The position numbers and the translations under genes were made by a program. Below the pieces are notes generated by a model, which saw only the letters and a list, made by a program, of their open reading frames with translations, ran no database searches and was not told where the DNA came from. From contig OY760427.1 in assembly GCA_963663495.1 (NCBI GenBank), positions 1,054,001-1,118,000 of the forward strand: DNA of 64,000 nucleotides, read 5' to 3'. Below, in pieces: positions 1-8,995 of the stretch (positions are counted from its first letter, which is position 1; each line of letters starts with the position of its first letter). Source of the DNA: G963663495 sp963663495 (GTDB lineage Bacteria > Bacteroidota > Rhodothermia > Rhodothermales > Bin80).

Positions 1-714
1 CATCCCATCGGGATTAGACAGGTACAGTACCGGGTCACCGGTGCCCCGGAACCGCACACCCTGCAACTTGGAGGGCAGGAAGCCGCTGCCCCAATAGAAG
101 TCGTAAAAAATCTGCCCGCAGCTTGCTTCCTTGTCCCTGGAGGTCATTACGACGAAGGTCGGCAGGTCATTCGACTCACTGCCAAGGCCATAGCTGAGCC
201 AGGCTCCCATGCTGGGGCGTCCGGCCATCTCTGAGCCTGTGAGCAAGAATGTGATGGCCGGAGCGTGGTTTACGGCGTCGGTCACCATGGATTTTACGAA
301 GCAGCAGTCGTCCACAATTTCGGCGGTCCGTGGGAGCAGGCTGGATACATGTGCACCACTTTCGCCGTGCCGTGCAAACGGGGCGATCTCCTGTAGCACG
401 GGGCGTTCTGATTGCCCACTCGTCATGGTACTGAACCTGCGGCCTCCCACGACCTCTTCAGGGATTTGCCGGCCATGCCATTGTGCTAGCCGCGGCTTGT
501 AGTCGAACAAGTCCACATGAGAGGGGGCGCCGTTTTGAAACAGATAAATGACGCGCTTAGCCTTGGCAGGAAAATGGGGACCCTTGCCGGGTGCGGCGTG
601 AAGCAGCGTCGGGTTCATCAGGCTGGCAAGCGCTGCTGTGCCGATTCCACCGGCAGCACGGCCGAAGAACTGGCGGCGGGTGATCGCCTTGTTGAATTCG
701 AGCGTCGGGTCCAT
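1..714 (-). CDS. DUF1501 family protein, N-terminal part, runs off the window
   Basis: The reverse strand from the ATG at 714 is open to the window edge (238 codons). Residues 12-17 read TRRQFF, followed by a Gly/Ala-rich hydrophobic stretch: a twin-arginine export signal. Beyond it lies YLFQNGAPSHVDLFDYKP, the characteristic start of DUF1501 (sulfatase-like, secreted) proteins. In planctomycete-type and Rhodothermota gene sets, DUF1501 proteins are paired with PSD1 cytochromes, exactly as here, where the ATG lies two bases after the stop of the PSD1 gene. Function inside the pair is not established; export to the periplasm and a role in degrading sulfated or complex substrates is the usual inference. 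Only the N-terminal part is visible. Confidence 0.85.
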   Translation of the reverse strand, partial: MDPTLEFNKAITRRQFFGRAAGGIGTAALASLMNPTLLHAAPGKGPHFPAKAKRVIYLFQNGAPSHVDLFDYKPRLAQWHGRQIPEEVVGGRRFSTMTSGQSERPVLQEIAPFARHGESGAHVSSLLPRTAEIVDDCCFVKSMVTDAVNHAPAITFLLTGSEMAGRPSMGAWLSYGLGSESNDLPTFVVMTSRDKEASCGQIFYDFYWGSGFLPSKLQGVRFRGTGDPVLYLSNPDGM

Positions 715-716
715 CG

Positions 717-3221
717 TTACTGCTTTGTAATGGTTTCGTCAAGGTTCAGAAGCAACATGGCAATGCCCGTGAAGGCGGCATGCTCCACTGTGTCCAACCG
801 GTCGCTGCGCGCTGCTTCTCCTACTGCCAGGAGCGCGGTGGCGGCCTCCGGCTTATCCCGATATTCTGCGCGAAGCAGATCCAGCCGCCGCCGCAGCGTG
901 GCTTCTTCCTCTTGGTCTGGAAGGCGTGCAGTGGCCTGCCGGAAGGCAAAGCGTATGCGGGTCGTATCTTCGGAGGCGACCTCCATGATCCTTTCTGCCA
1001 TAACCCGCGCTGCCTCCACGTAGGTCACATCGTTCAATGTCACGAGGGCGTGCAGCGGTGTGTTTGTCCGTACGCTGCGAACCGTGCACACTTGGCGGTC
1101 TGCATTGTCAAAAAATGATGTAGGACCCACGATTCGACGCCAAAAGGTATACAAGCTTCGTCGGTACAGATCCCCGCCGGAGTCTTGTGAGTACGTGACT
1201 TGGCCGAACGTTGCCTCGTTCCACACGCCTTCCGGCTGGTACGGAAACACGGGCGGTCCACCTACGGAGTCTGTCAACAAACCGCTTAGCTGGAGTGCCT
1301 GGTCACGGATCATCCATGATGGCAGTCGCATGCGTGGACCTCGTGCAAGCCATTTATTGTCGGGATCCGCATCACTGGTACGCTGGCTGCTTTGGCGGTA
1401 GGTAGCACTGGTGACGATTTGACGGTGCAATGCCTTTACGTTCCATCCGCTTTCGACAAAGTCCACAGCGAGAAAGTCGAGCAGTTCCGGGTGTGATGGC
1501 AGTTCTCCCTGCGCGCCAAAGTCTCCCGGAGTGGCTACTATACCGGTGCCGAAAAAGGCCTGCCAGAAGCGATTAACGGTTACACGCGCCGTAAGGGGAT
1601 GTGCGGGCGATACGAGCCATCGTGCGAGCGCAAGCCTGTCAGGCCGGCCCTGTCTTTCCATCGGGGGCAGAAACCGGGGGGTACCAGGGGCAACGGTATC
1701 AGCAGGTTGGTTATACGAGCCGCGTACCAGTACAAAGGTCTCGCGCGGTTCCTTCAGCTGGTCCATCACCATGATAAGCGTATTTTGCTGTCGTTGTTGA
1801 TCCCGTGCTGCATTTGCATCAAGCAGTTCCCGAAGCAAGGGGCTGTACCCCGCATGATGGGGAGCGACATCTTTCAGCAGCAGCCCGAGGTAGTAGCTAC
1901 TGCGTTTGTCGGGGCTAAGGTGCAGCGCATCAACATGTTCTCCCAGTAACCCGCGAGCCAGGGGTGAGTCTCCAGCTGTTTCGCCCGGTGCGTGAGGGAA
2001 AATGCGGGCTTCCAGCTCGGCGACACGGGCACTTGCTGCCTGCACTCCGCGCACCAACGCAGCGAGTTTTGTCTTGTTGGTCGAACTGCTTACGTCCAGC
2101 ACCGGAGGTACGCTGCCATTGTACCCACTTCCGGTCTCAGATGTCTGGTTGAAGAAGTCGAACAGGCTGAAGTACTCGTTGTGGCTGATCGGATCATACT
2201 TGTGGTCGTGACACCGGGCACATGTGAGCGTAAGTCCCATCCAGACAGTACCGACCGTTTCCAGCCGATCAAACACATTTTCAATGCGTGTCTCTTCCGG
2301 TATCCGTCCACCTTCGCCGTTGTACATATGGTTTCGATTAAAGGCGGTGGGCAGTATGTGCTCGGCAGAAGCATCCCGCAGAAGGTCTCCAGCCAACTGC
2401 AGCACGGTAAAATCATCATAGGGCATGTTGCTGTTGATAGCCTGTATAACCCAGTCCCGCCATGGCCACATGGTCCGAACGGGATCGCCCTGGTACCCGT
2501 TGGTGTCCGCGTAACGCGCGGCGTCAAGCCAGTTCCAAGCCCATCGTTCACCATAGCGCGACGATGCGAGCAGGCGATCAACGGCTTTTTCGTAGGCATC
2601 CTCGGTCTCGTCGGACAGAAAAGCGTCAAGTTCCTCGGGTGTGGGAGGAAGGCCGGTAAGGTCTAGCGATACGCGTCGCAGCAACGTTGCGCGATCTGCA
2701 GCGGCGGAAGGCTTATGGCCCATCTCCTCCATTTTGGCTAGGACAAACTTATCAATAGGTCCACGGGGCCAGCTTTCATCGGTCAATTCCGCAATCTGCG
2801 GCTTTGATGGCGGAACGAAGGACCAGTGATTCTTGACGTTGGCTCCTTGGTCGATCCACTTGCCGAGCATGGCTATGTCGCGTTCCGACAACGTTAGGTT
2901 CGACTCGGGCGGCGGCATTCGGAAATGAATGTCCTTGGACGTTACCCGTCGGTAGAGGGTGCTCTGGCGGCTGCCCGGAACCACGGGAATGGAGTCGTCT
3001 GCAAGAAGGCTATCCAATAGGCCAGCGCGCGTATCAAGGCGCAGGTTTGCCTGGCGGGCTGCGGCGTCGGGTCCGTGGCAGGAATAGCAGCGGTCCGACA
3101 GGATCGGCTTGACATGGTAGTTGTAGTCCACTACGTTCGGAAGGCGTTCTGAGCGGCAGCCCACCGTCGCTACCAGCGGTATGAGGACGAAAGCCAGCCT
3201 TATGCACGCCCGTGGTTGCAT
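717..3221 (-). CDS. PSD1-type cytochrome c lipoprotein, PSCyt1-DUF1549-DUF1553
   Basis: 834 residues. A hydrophobic leader ends in a lipobox with Cys22, so an outer- or inner-membrane lipoprotein is expected. A single c-type heme site CYSCH lies at residues 45-49 (planctomycete cytochrome C domain), followed by DUF1549 (about 150-360, with the LTGLPPTPEELDAFL block) and DUF1553 (about 515-790, with the RLALARWLVSPAHPLTARV block). The length is normal for the family and no frame break is seen. It sits between the sulfatase upstream (7-base gap) and DUF1501 downstream (2-base gap), so the three are very probably one operon. Family members are thought to act in extracytoplasmic oxidation or breakdown of polymers, but the reaction is not known. 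Confidence 0.9.
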   Translation of the reverse strand: MQPRACIRLAFVLIPLVATVGCRSERLPNVVDYNYHVKPILSDRCYSCHGPDAAARQANLRLDTRAGLLDSLLADDSIPVVPGSRQSTLYRRVTSKDIHFRMPPPESNLTLSERDIAMLGKWIDQGANVKNHWSFVPPSKPQIAELTDESWPRGPIDKFVLAKMEEMGHKPSAAADRATLLRRVSLDLTGLPPTPEELDAFLSDETEDAYEKAVDRLLASSRYGERWAWNWLDAARYADTNGYQGDPVRTMWPWRDWVIQAINSNMPYDDFTVLQLAGDLLRDASAEHILPTAFNRNHMYNGEGGRIPEETRIENVFDRLETVGTVWMGLTLTCARCHDHKYDPISHNEYFSLFDFFNQTSETGSGYNGSVPPVLDVSSSTNKTKLAALVRGVQAASARVAELEARIFPHAPGETAGDSPLARGLLGEHVDALHLSPDKRSSYYLGLLLKDVAPHHAGYSPLLRELLDANAARDQQRQQNTLIMVMDQLKEPRETFVLVRGSYNQPADTVAPGTPRFLPPMERQGRPDRLALARWLVSPAHPLTARVTVNRFWQAFFGTGIVATPGDFGAQGELPSHPELLDFLAVDFVESGWNVKALHRQIVTSATYRQSSQRTSDADPDNKWLARGPRMRLPSWMIRDQALQLSGLLTDSVGGPPVFPYQPEGVWNEATFGQVTYSQDSGGDLYRRSLYTFWRRIVGPTSFFDNADRQVCTVRSVRTNTPLHALVTLNDVTYVEAARVMAERIMEVASEDTTRIRFAFRQATARLPDQEEEATLRRRLDLLRAEYRDKPEAATALLAVGEAARSDRLDTVEHAAFTGIAMLLLNLDETITKQ

Positions 3222-3228
3222 ATTCAGG

Positions 3229-4650
3229 CTACTGTGTCAGTCGGCCTGGTTCACGGGTAGCGGCGCCTTCCACGTCTGTCAACCGATCGCCCAAGAGGGT
3301 TCGTTGGCGATCAGCCATTGCTGACAGCCGCTCTACTACTTCCGGGTATTCGTTAGCTACGTCTTGGGTTTCACCGATATCGGTTGCGAGGTCGTAGAGC
3401 TCCAGTCCTGTCTCTCGTGTGTAGTCATACTTGCCAGGCAGTCCGCCTCCTCCTGGTTCCTGGCCATCCATGGATCGGAATCGGTGTGGGAAGTGCAGCT
3501 TCCAGGAGCCGCTCCGCATGGCCTGAAGCTCGCTGATGCCGTACCAGAAGAAGTAGGCCTCCTGTGGAGACTGCGAGCTTGCGCCCGACAGAACCGGCCA
3601 AATATCCATCCCATCAATGGGATGTGGGGGCAGCGCGCCACCGATCAGGCCTGCCAAGGTCGGAAAGATGTCTATTGTCATGGCCGGTGTGTCAACTTCT
3701 AGTCCCTCGGGTAACACGCCGGGCCATCCCGCGATGAAGGGTACGCGCACGCCGCCCTCGAATGTGGTGCCTTTACCTTCGCGTAGCGGACCCGCTTTAC
3801 CTCCGTGGTCACCGTAGCTCAGCCACGGACCGTTGTCGGAAGTGAAGATAATTAGCGTGTTGTTCAGGACACCGGCCTGCTCCAATGCCTGTGTGATCGC
3901 ACCTAGGGACCAGTCTATCTCATGGATCACATCTCCATACAAGCCTGCTTCGCTGGCTGCCGTCCTCTCGTCAGAAACAAAGAGCGGTACATGGGGCATC
4001 GGGTGAGCGAGGTAGAGGAGAAATGGCTGGTCGGCAGCGGTGCTCTCCTTGATAAATGCGACCGATCGCTCGGTAAAGTCCGTTGTGAACCGCGACTGGT
4101 CGGTGTTGTATCCTACCGTCGTTTCGTATTCGATCGTGGGCAAGTCGCCCCAGGCCTCGGGGTTTTCCGGGTGATAAGGCCACATGTCGTTGGAGTAGGG
4201 AATTCCGTAGAAGTCGTCGAAGCCATGCCGCGTCGGCAGGTGTGGCTCGTGGTGACCGAGATGCCACTTGCCGTAAATAGCTGTAGCATACCCGCGCGAC
4301 TGAAACAGTTCACCTAGCGTTATCTCATCCTCATGGATACCATGGGTGTTGCCGGGTCCGAGCGCTTGGTGGATTCCGATCCTGTTTGCGTAGGATCCCG
4401 TCAGGAGTGATGCTCTGGATGCCGAGCAGACTGGCTGGCTAACGTAGAAGCTGGTCAGTCGGACACCGTTTTCTGCGAGTTGGTTCAGGTTCGGTGTGGA
4501 GTATGGTGGATCCCCAAATGCAGCTATATCAGCGTATCCTAGGTCGTCTGCGAACATAATGACGACATTGGGGGGTGGGGGAGGGCTGTTGTTACATCCC
4601 ACAGAAAGGATTAGCAGTACCGTAGCAGTGAGCGGAGTGAGTTTACGCAT
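3229..4650 (-). CDS. Secreted lipoprotein sulfatase (arylsulfatase A type)
   Basis: 473 residues. The leader ends in a lipobox with Cys19, followed by a Pro-rich linker. The fold start NVVIMFADDLGY carries the metal-binding Asp35-Asp36. The formylglycine motif is C-S-A-S-R at residues 75-79, a common variant of C-x-P-S-R, so an anaerobic- or FGE-type maturase elsewhere in the genome is needed. Further sulfatase blocks are GKWHLG (about 125) and TSDNGPWLSYGDHGGKAG (about 270). It is the first gene of the run sulfatase, PSD1, DUF1501 on the reverse strand, so a role in desulfating polysaccharides or sterol/lipid sulfates is a reasonable inference. Substrate cannot be read from sequence. Confidence 0.92.
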   Translation of the reverse strand: MRKLTPLTATVLLILSVGCNNSPPPPPNVVIMFADDLGYADIAAFGDPPYSTPNLNQLAENGVRLTSFYVSQPVCSASRASLLTGSYANRIGIHQALGPGNTHGIHEDEITLGELFQSRGYATAIYGKWHLGHHEPHLPTRHGFDDFYGIPYSNDMWPYHPENPEAWGDLPTIEYETTVGYNTDQSRFTTDFTERSVAFIKESTAADQPFLLYLAHPMPHVPLFVSDERTAASEAGLYGDVIHEIDWSLGAITQALEQAGVLNNTLIIFTSDNGPWLSYGDHGGKAGPLREGKGTTFEGGVRVPFIAGWPGVLPEGLEVDTPAMTIDIFPTLAGLIGGALPPHPIDGMDIWPVLSGASSQSPQEAYFFWYGISELQAMRSGSWKLHFPHRFRSMDGQEPGGGGLPGKYDYTRETGLELYDLATDIGETQDVANEYPEVVERLSAMADRQRTLLGDRLTDVEGAATREPGRLTQ

Positions 4651-4850
4651 AAAACACGACTAGCAGATGGTGACCCATTATGATATGAAGCGCGGAGCAA
4701 AGCAGGTGGAGTGCCAAGGATGGTGCGCAGAGAGGGGCACGCAAGAATGCGGTCATATTATTGTGGGTGCTGCGCGGAAACCATATGTATCGTGGTGGTG
4801 GGGGTGCCAAACGCCCGGTAGTGTTGTCCGCACGCTGCTTCCGGGTGCGG

Positions 4851-5117
4851 CTAGATATTTTTCGTTTTCCATGTTCCACGCAAGAACATAAGAACACCTG
4901 TTACGGCAACAGCGGTTTGGGAAATTGCGACCGCAGCGAATACACCCCGTATATCCATGGATGTGTGGAAGGCCAGATAGTACGCCAGCGGGATTTGGAG
5001 CAGCCAGGAACAGACAAAGTTGATCCATGTGGGCGTCCAGGTATCACCGGCGCCATTGAATGCCTGGGTGGTGACCATGCCGAATGCGAACAGGGCATAT
5101 GTCCAGCTTACGATAGG
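4851..5117 (-). pseudogene. MATE-family efflux transporter, C-terminal remnant
   Basis: About 88 codons ending in TAG at 4851-4853. The translation (SWTYALFAFGMVTTQAFNGA, then GDTWTPTWIN and hydrophobic helices) matches the last two or three transmembrane segments of Na+- or H+-driven multidrug MATE transporters, including the QAFNGAGDT block. The upstream 350 or so residues are missing: the frame runs into the right end of an IS605-type element at about 5115. The other half is not found in the window. The gene was therefore cut by IS insertion followed by deletion. Confidence 0.75.
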
Positions 5118-5765
5118 GAATTATATACGTGAGTGACCAACTGTACACAGTGAGGCACTAGTATCAATTTCACGGGTCATAGGGGTCGGTAACCCGAACG
5201 CCCCTCGCCGTGCAGAAGCCCCAATCCCGGAGGCCAGTATGTTTGCAGCCGCATTCAGGTCTGCATGATCCGCATGGCCACAGGACATACACGTGAATTT
5301 GCTCCGTGTCTTACGGTTACTCGCTTCTGTGTGCCCACACACAGAACACCGCTGACTGGTATAGGCAGCGGTAACCTTTATCACCTTGCGGCACTTATAG
5401 CCCAGCATCTGATCCAGCTGGCCCCAACCTGTTCGCAGTATTCCACGGTTGAGGCCAGACTTCTGTTTGACGTTTGTGCCAAAGCTCTCCATCGTCCCCT
5501 TACCTGAACGTATCATCGCTTTGATCTTCAGGTCCTCCAGTATCACCGTTGAGGAGCAATTGGCAATACTGCGACTTACCTGGTGGTTCGCATTCTTGAG
5601 GACGTTAGCACGCTTGCGCTGTATGCGGGCGATTCTATGCTTCCGCCTGTTACGACGGTTGGAGCCTTTCTTCTGTCTCGCCAGTCTTCGCTGATGCCGC
5701 TTCAACTTGGCATCAAGACGCTTCGTATCCGGTTGTCTGATAAGTATCCGTACGGTGAAGTACAT
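5118..5765 (-). pseudogene. tnpB: IS200/IS605-type TnpB, C-terminal fragment
   Basis: Reverse-strand frame with the C-terminal half of TnpB (OrfB, RNA-guided nuclease ancestor of Cas12): LEDLKIKAM with the RuvC-II Glu, the zinc ribbon CSVCGHTEASN...CMSCGH, and the final RuvC Asp in HADLNAAANIL. It is nearly the same protein as the copy at 30.3-31.2 kb. The N-terminal half, including the first RuvC Asp, is missing; the frame begins at about 5750, where sequence resembling an IS66 end (GGTGAAGTACATGG) takes over. The conserved right end of the element lies at 5118-5160. This copy cannot make an active nuclease, but the 3' end that would encode guide RNA is kept. Confidence 0.85.
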
Positions 5766-5987
5766 GGTAAGGCGGGCTTAGCATTGGTCTGCGTAGTCCG
5801 TTTGTAGAGCTTAGTGCAAGGTGATTATACGCCGGGTTTGGTGTGCCGATATGGGAATTTCGGAGTGGTGTGCAGCTTATCGTCCAGGCGCCTGAATGCA
5901 GTCAGCAATCAGCGCTTTTGGGACAAAACACATGGGTTTTGGGGTAGAAAATCGGAACATTGTGGAGGGCGCACATGCACATAAATT

Positions 5988-6821
5988 ATGCGGCCCAAGG
6001 CATCTTTCTCCCCCTCTTCTCCTGCCGGTGAAGTCCTTTTTCAGAGGCTAAGAAACCAAGAGGCTGAGAACAAGGATCTGCGAAAACAGGTCCGTCGCTT
6101 GGGGAAAAAAGCCGATCGTCTATCCAAGAATAACGCGGATCTGGCTGCGAAGATTAGCCGTCTGGAAGATAGGTTGGAACAAGCGTATCGCCTACTCCCT
6201 GGCAAAAAGAGTGAGCGTTACACACCGGCAGACAATGCGCAGCAAGGCCGGTTGTTTGGAGAGGAACCAGTAGCTGTTGAGCCCGAGGAGGAGGAGGAGT
6301 ACGTCCTAGTATAGCGCAAGCGGCGTAGGAAGAACAAGCCGGTGCGCGGGCCGATTCCGGACCATCTGCCCAGAGAGGTGATCCGCCTTGAGCCGGAGGG
6401 CAGCACCGCGGGTATGAAGTACATCGGCGAGGAAGTAACGGAGTACCTGGAATATGTGCCGGGCTTCACGAGGGTAGTACGGATTGTGCGGCCGAAGTAC
6501 GTTGTCTGCAAGGAGCCTCGCCAGGGGGTGGTCATAGCGCCGTTGCCGAAGCGTGTTATACCGAAGGGGAAGGCGGGTCCGGGGTTGTTGGCGTATTTGG
6601 CGGTAGCCAAATACGTGGATCATATGCCGCTATACCGGCTGCGGAAGAAGTTTCAGCGCCATGGCGTGAAGCTATCGGCTGCTACAATGGGGGATTGGAT
6701 TGCGAAGGTAGCGACGTATCTGGGTCCGTTAGGAGATGCGTTGCGTAAGGAGGTGCTTCGTAGCGGGTATCTGCAGGTGGATGAGACAATGTTCCCGGTG
6801 CAAAAGCCGAAGAAGAAAGGA
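5988..6821 (+). pseudogene. tnpC: IS66 transposase TnpC, 5' part, broken by TAG and by a group II intron
   Basis: Frame from ATG 5988 with an N-terminal coiled coil (about 25-75, Leu/Lys/Glu heptads), the LLPGKKSER block and the QQGRLFGE block typical of IS66 TnpC. An in-frame TAG at 6312-6314 interrupts it; the same frame continues with VIRLEPEGS, VVRIVRPKYVVCKEP, GLLAYLAVAKYVDHMPLYR and ends at YLQVDETMFPVQKPKKKG. The intact TnpC at 24.9-26.5 kb reads YLQADETGIEVQDGDKKG at the same place and then continues SLHKGFYWVYH; here the frame instead enters a group II intron at 6822. The 3' half is absent from the other side of the intron. Confidence 0.85.
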
Positions 6822-7129
6822 GTGCGCCAGGCTAACTGGCAAGGTATAGCGGGTGAAAGTCCCGTAATATGAAGCTACAACCAAGTACATATTTCCGCGA
6901 GCCGTGCGTGGCTACTCGTGAGGGTAGACGCGAAGCGTCGGTAGTGGTGCGTGTGGCCAGGGACATGGAGCATCGGTACGCCAGGCTAACTGGCAAGGAT
7001 ATAGCGGGTGGAAGTCCCGTAATATGAAGCAAGAACCAAGCACATATTTCCGCGAGCCGTGCGCGGTCACTCGTGAGGGTGGACGTGAAGTGTCGGTAGC
7101 GGCGCATATGGCCAGGGATATTGAGCAAC
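6822..7129 (+). repeat. Tandem, diverged repeat of the intron 5' region (2 x 154 bases)
   Basis: Unit 1 (6822-6975) begins GTGCGCCAGGCTAACTGGC; unit 2 (6976-7129) begins GTACGCCAGGCTAACTGGC. Both go on through the same blocks (GAAAGTCCCGTAATATGAAG versus GGAAGTCCCGTAATATGAAG; ACATATTTCCGCGAGCCGTG in both). They differ at many scattered bases, so this is not a recent slippage event; it looks like one intron joined to the 5' end of a related intron. Confidence 0.8.
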
Positions 7130-7610
7130 GAAAGATGTGTCGTTCGGGTCGCCGAGATTATCGGTGCGGTCGAAGGCAATATGTTCGTCATCGTTATGGT
7201 GAGAGGGCGGACAGGCCCGCGGTGTCTAAGACCCCATGGACGTATGTACATATCCTGCCGGGACCTGGGAGATCTTTTCAACGCCCAGCGCCAAGGGCGG
7301 GGCCGCCGAAGCGTAGGCGAAATGCTGATCGGAGGATGTACGTTGAAGAGAAGTCCGATGCGATGATAGTAGTGATGAAGCTGGCGAACAAAGCATGGAA
7401 GACCATGTGGCGGAGTTGGTGGAGCGAAGCGTCGCACCCGAGGGGAAACCGTAGTTCCCGGCATGCACTGGACGCAGAACCAGGTTCGTATGCAACATGG
7501 CACGCACTGGACACAGAGCCAGGTTCGTGTGCCAGGGGAAGGTGCGGTTACGGCAACGGGCCGGTTCGCTGGTCTGTTAACGTCATGCGCGGTGGCGCGA
7601 CCCAAGGGAA

Positions 7611-7642
7611 GAGCCGGATGCGTTAGCGCGCATGTCCGGATC
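7611..7642 (+). ncRNA. Group II intron domain V (catalytic hairpin)
   Basis: 32-base hairpin starting GAGCCGGATGCG and ending CATGTCCGGATC, with the conserved 5' GAGCC and the AGC catalytic triad position. It is followed after a short linker by a domain VI-like stem. One G-A opposition near the base of the stem differs from consensus, so activity is uncertain. Confidence 0.7.
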
Positions 7643-7675
7643 TGTGCGGGGCCTCCGGGGAAACCCGGGGGCTAC

Positions 7676-8237
7676 CGCGAGAAGGCTATTGCATTCATAG
7701 CGTTCCAGTGGTTTTGCGCCATGGATAAAACCTAACTCAGTAGGGATTCAATCATGAAGGCCTTGGGCGGCTGGTAGCTCACCTGCTCGCCATTCAATAC
7801 TGCGACCTCCATATGTCGAAACTACCCGGGCGCAACATGCAGCTAGGCTATTGCATGGTAATTCAGTGCCCACACGATATAGTGCGTCAGGTGGGGCTCT
7901 CCTGAATCCAGTGCAGCGCGCACGGCCGACTTCAAAAAGCTGTACTGGCTGTCCCTGTTTGAGGCTCCGAACTCCTGAAATACGGGGAGGCTTTCAGTAC
8001 CTCCAACAATGCTCACGATTACACGCCGCAATTCCGCTTCATGTACCGATTGAATCTCTCTCGCGTTTCTTCGTCTGGATTGGGTATGCCATATAGGTTG
8101 TAACGCTTTTGTTCCAGCCGGTCCGTTGCCATCATGCTCCTTCCGGCCTTTACTAGACGATTCAGTGTTTCAATTATAGTATCGGGTAGCGGCGGCGCCT
8201 GAATCGCCTTTTCCATAACCTCGCTTAGTTTACCCAT
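7676..8237 (-). pseudogene. Fic-family protein remnant
   Basis: Reverse strand from ATG 8237. The first frame (MGKLSEVMEKAIQAPPLPD...) ends at 8019; the reading continues one frame over (RRVIVSIVGG, RDSQYSFLKSAV, HYIVWALNYHAIA, stop, LHVAPG, FRHMEVAVLNGEQVSYQPP, stop, SMAQNHWNAMNAIA). The G-x-FR...V...PP block followed by W...AI resembles the region just before the HPFxxGN active site of Fic AMP-transferases. The frame is then cut at about 7676 by the 3' end of the group II intron, so the catalytic motif is missing. At least one frameshift and two stops. The family call rests on pattern only. Confidence 0.45.
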
Positions 8238-8425
8238 ATCTCACCTGATTTAGGGTGTCGTTGTGGAGTGTTGCGCCGCAATCTAACACAGGTTCGAGTC
8301 AGTTACCGAGATTTTGGTAAGACACCTGTCAAGCAGATAAACCTCTGCCTACCTTCTCCGTCTGGTTGCCGCGTTGTGTGCCTGCGGCGTTGGAGCGCAG
8401 GCGCAACGATGGCTTGGTTAGCTCT

Positions 8426-8760
8426 TCAAGGTAAGCGTAATCCATGTGAGTTGGCACTAGCGTCGCCAATAACGCTTCCATTCACCATGTGCTCTGCGGC
8501 ACTATGGATAACGATGTTGCACGCGTGTTGTACGAAGTGGCCCCCCACCTTGAGTACACGCTCGCGATAGGTGCTCAGACTTATCTGGGATTCGTCAGGC
8601 TCCCGCATAAGGTAGCGCCCCACATGCAGGAGCTGAACCACCAGAAGGTATACCTATAGCAGGACCGCGTGCTCGGCTTCCTGCCCTGATTGTGTGTCTT
8701 CGGACGGGATACCGACAACAGCGCCATGGAGCAGACCGCATTCAGCTCCCCGAGGGAGGT
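8426..8760 (-). pseudogene. Transposase C-terminal remnant, IS1380-like
   Basis: The reverse-strand frame reads LVVQLLHVGRYLM, then SLSTYRERVLKVGGHFVQHA and NIVIHSA. The block SL-T-RE-L-K-G----HA is the C-terminal pattern of IS1380-type DDE transposases (the usual form is SLTTLREKLVKIGARIVRHG). An in-frame TAG at about 8657 and the missing catalytic part show that it is debris. The assignment is tentative. The bases 8238-8425 upstream hold nothing I recognise. Confidence 0.35.
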
Positions 8761-8763
8761 GGT

Positions 8764-8995
8764 GTGTGCCAAGAAGACTCACGGAGGTCAAATATGATTT
8801 GATTTTCGAGTAGTCATGCTGTGTAAGGGATGGAGGTAGGCCCTCCAGAGTCGCTGTACAGGCGGAGGCTCTAAGCCGCCAGCTGCTGCGCTGTTTAAGA
8901 GGCAGGATGGTGAGCGCGACAGGAAAAGGCAGGGGTAGGACTTTGTCAGGTACGAGCCACGGAGTTGAATGCAAATGACCCACTGCTGAAGTGCC
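8764..8995 (+). mobile_element. Group II intron, 5' fragment
   Basis: It begins GTGTGCCAAGAAGACTCACG and continues through GGAGGTCAAATATGATTTG, CATGGAGGTAGGCCCTCC-like and GAGTTGAATGCAAATGA blocks. The same blocks, in the same order, form the first ~230 bases of the complete intron on the reverse strand at 57.9-58.6 kb. Homology stops near 8995, where the hsdR stump begins, so this is a 5' truncation product without catalytic domains V and VI. Confidence 0.7.

Larger units (their letters stand above)
6822..7680 (+). mobile_element. Group II intron, ORF-less, with a duplicated 5' end
   Basis: It starts with GTGCG at 6822, the conserved group II 5' end, inside the IS66 tnpC reading frame. Ribozyme-like blocks follow: GGTGAAAGTCCCG, GGACAGGCCCGCGGTGTC, CCTGCCGGGACCTGGGAGAT, then a 32-base domain V hairpin at 7611-7642 and a domain VI-like hairpin (GGGGCCTCCGGGGAAACCC) ending near 7680. 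No reverse transcriptase reading frame is present, so the intron is either a trans-mobilised or a degraded form. The first 154 bases are present twice (6822-6975 and 6976-7129). The 3' boundary is approximate because the downstream exon is not tnpC but the Fic remnant. Confidence 0.75.

Noticed and set aside
7024..7626. Long Arg-rich open frames on both strands between 6.8 and 7.6 kb
   Set aside because: They fall within the group II intron RNA; translations are low-complexity and Arg/His/Pro-rich, typical of shadows over structured RNA.
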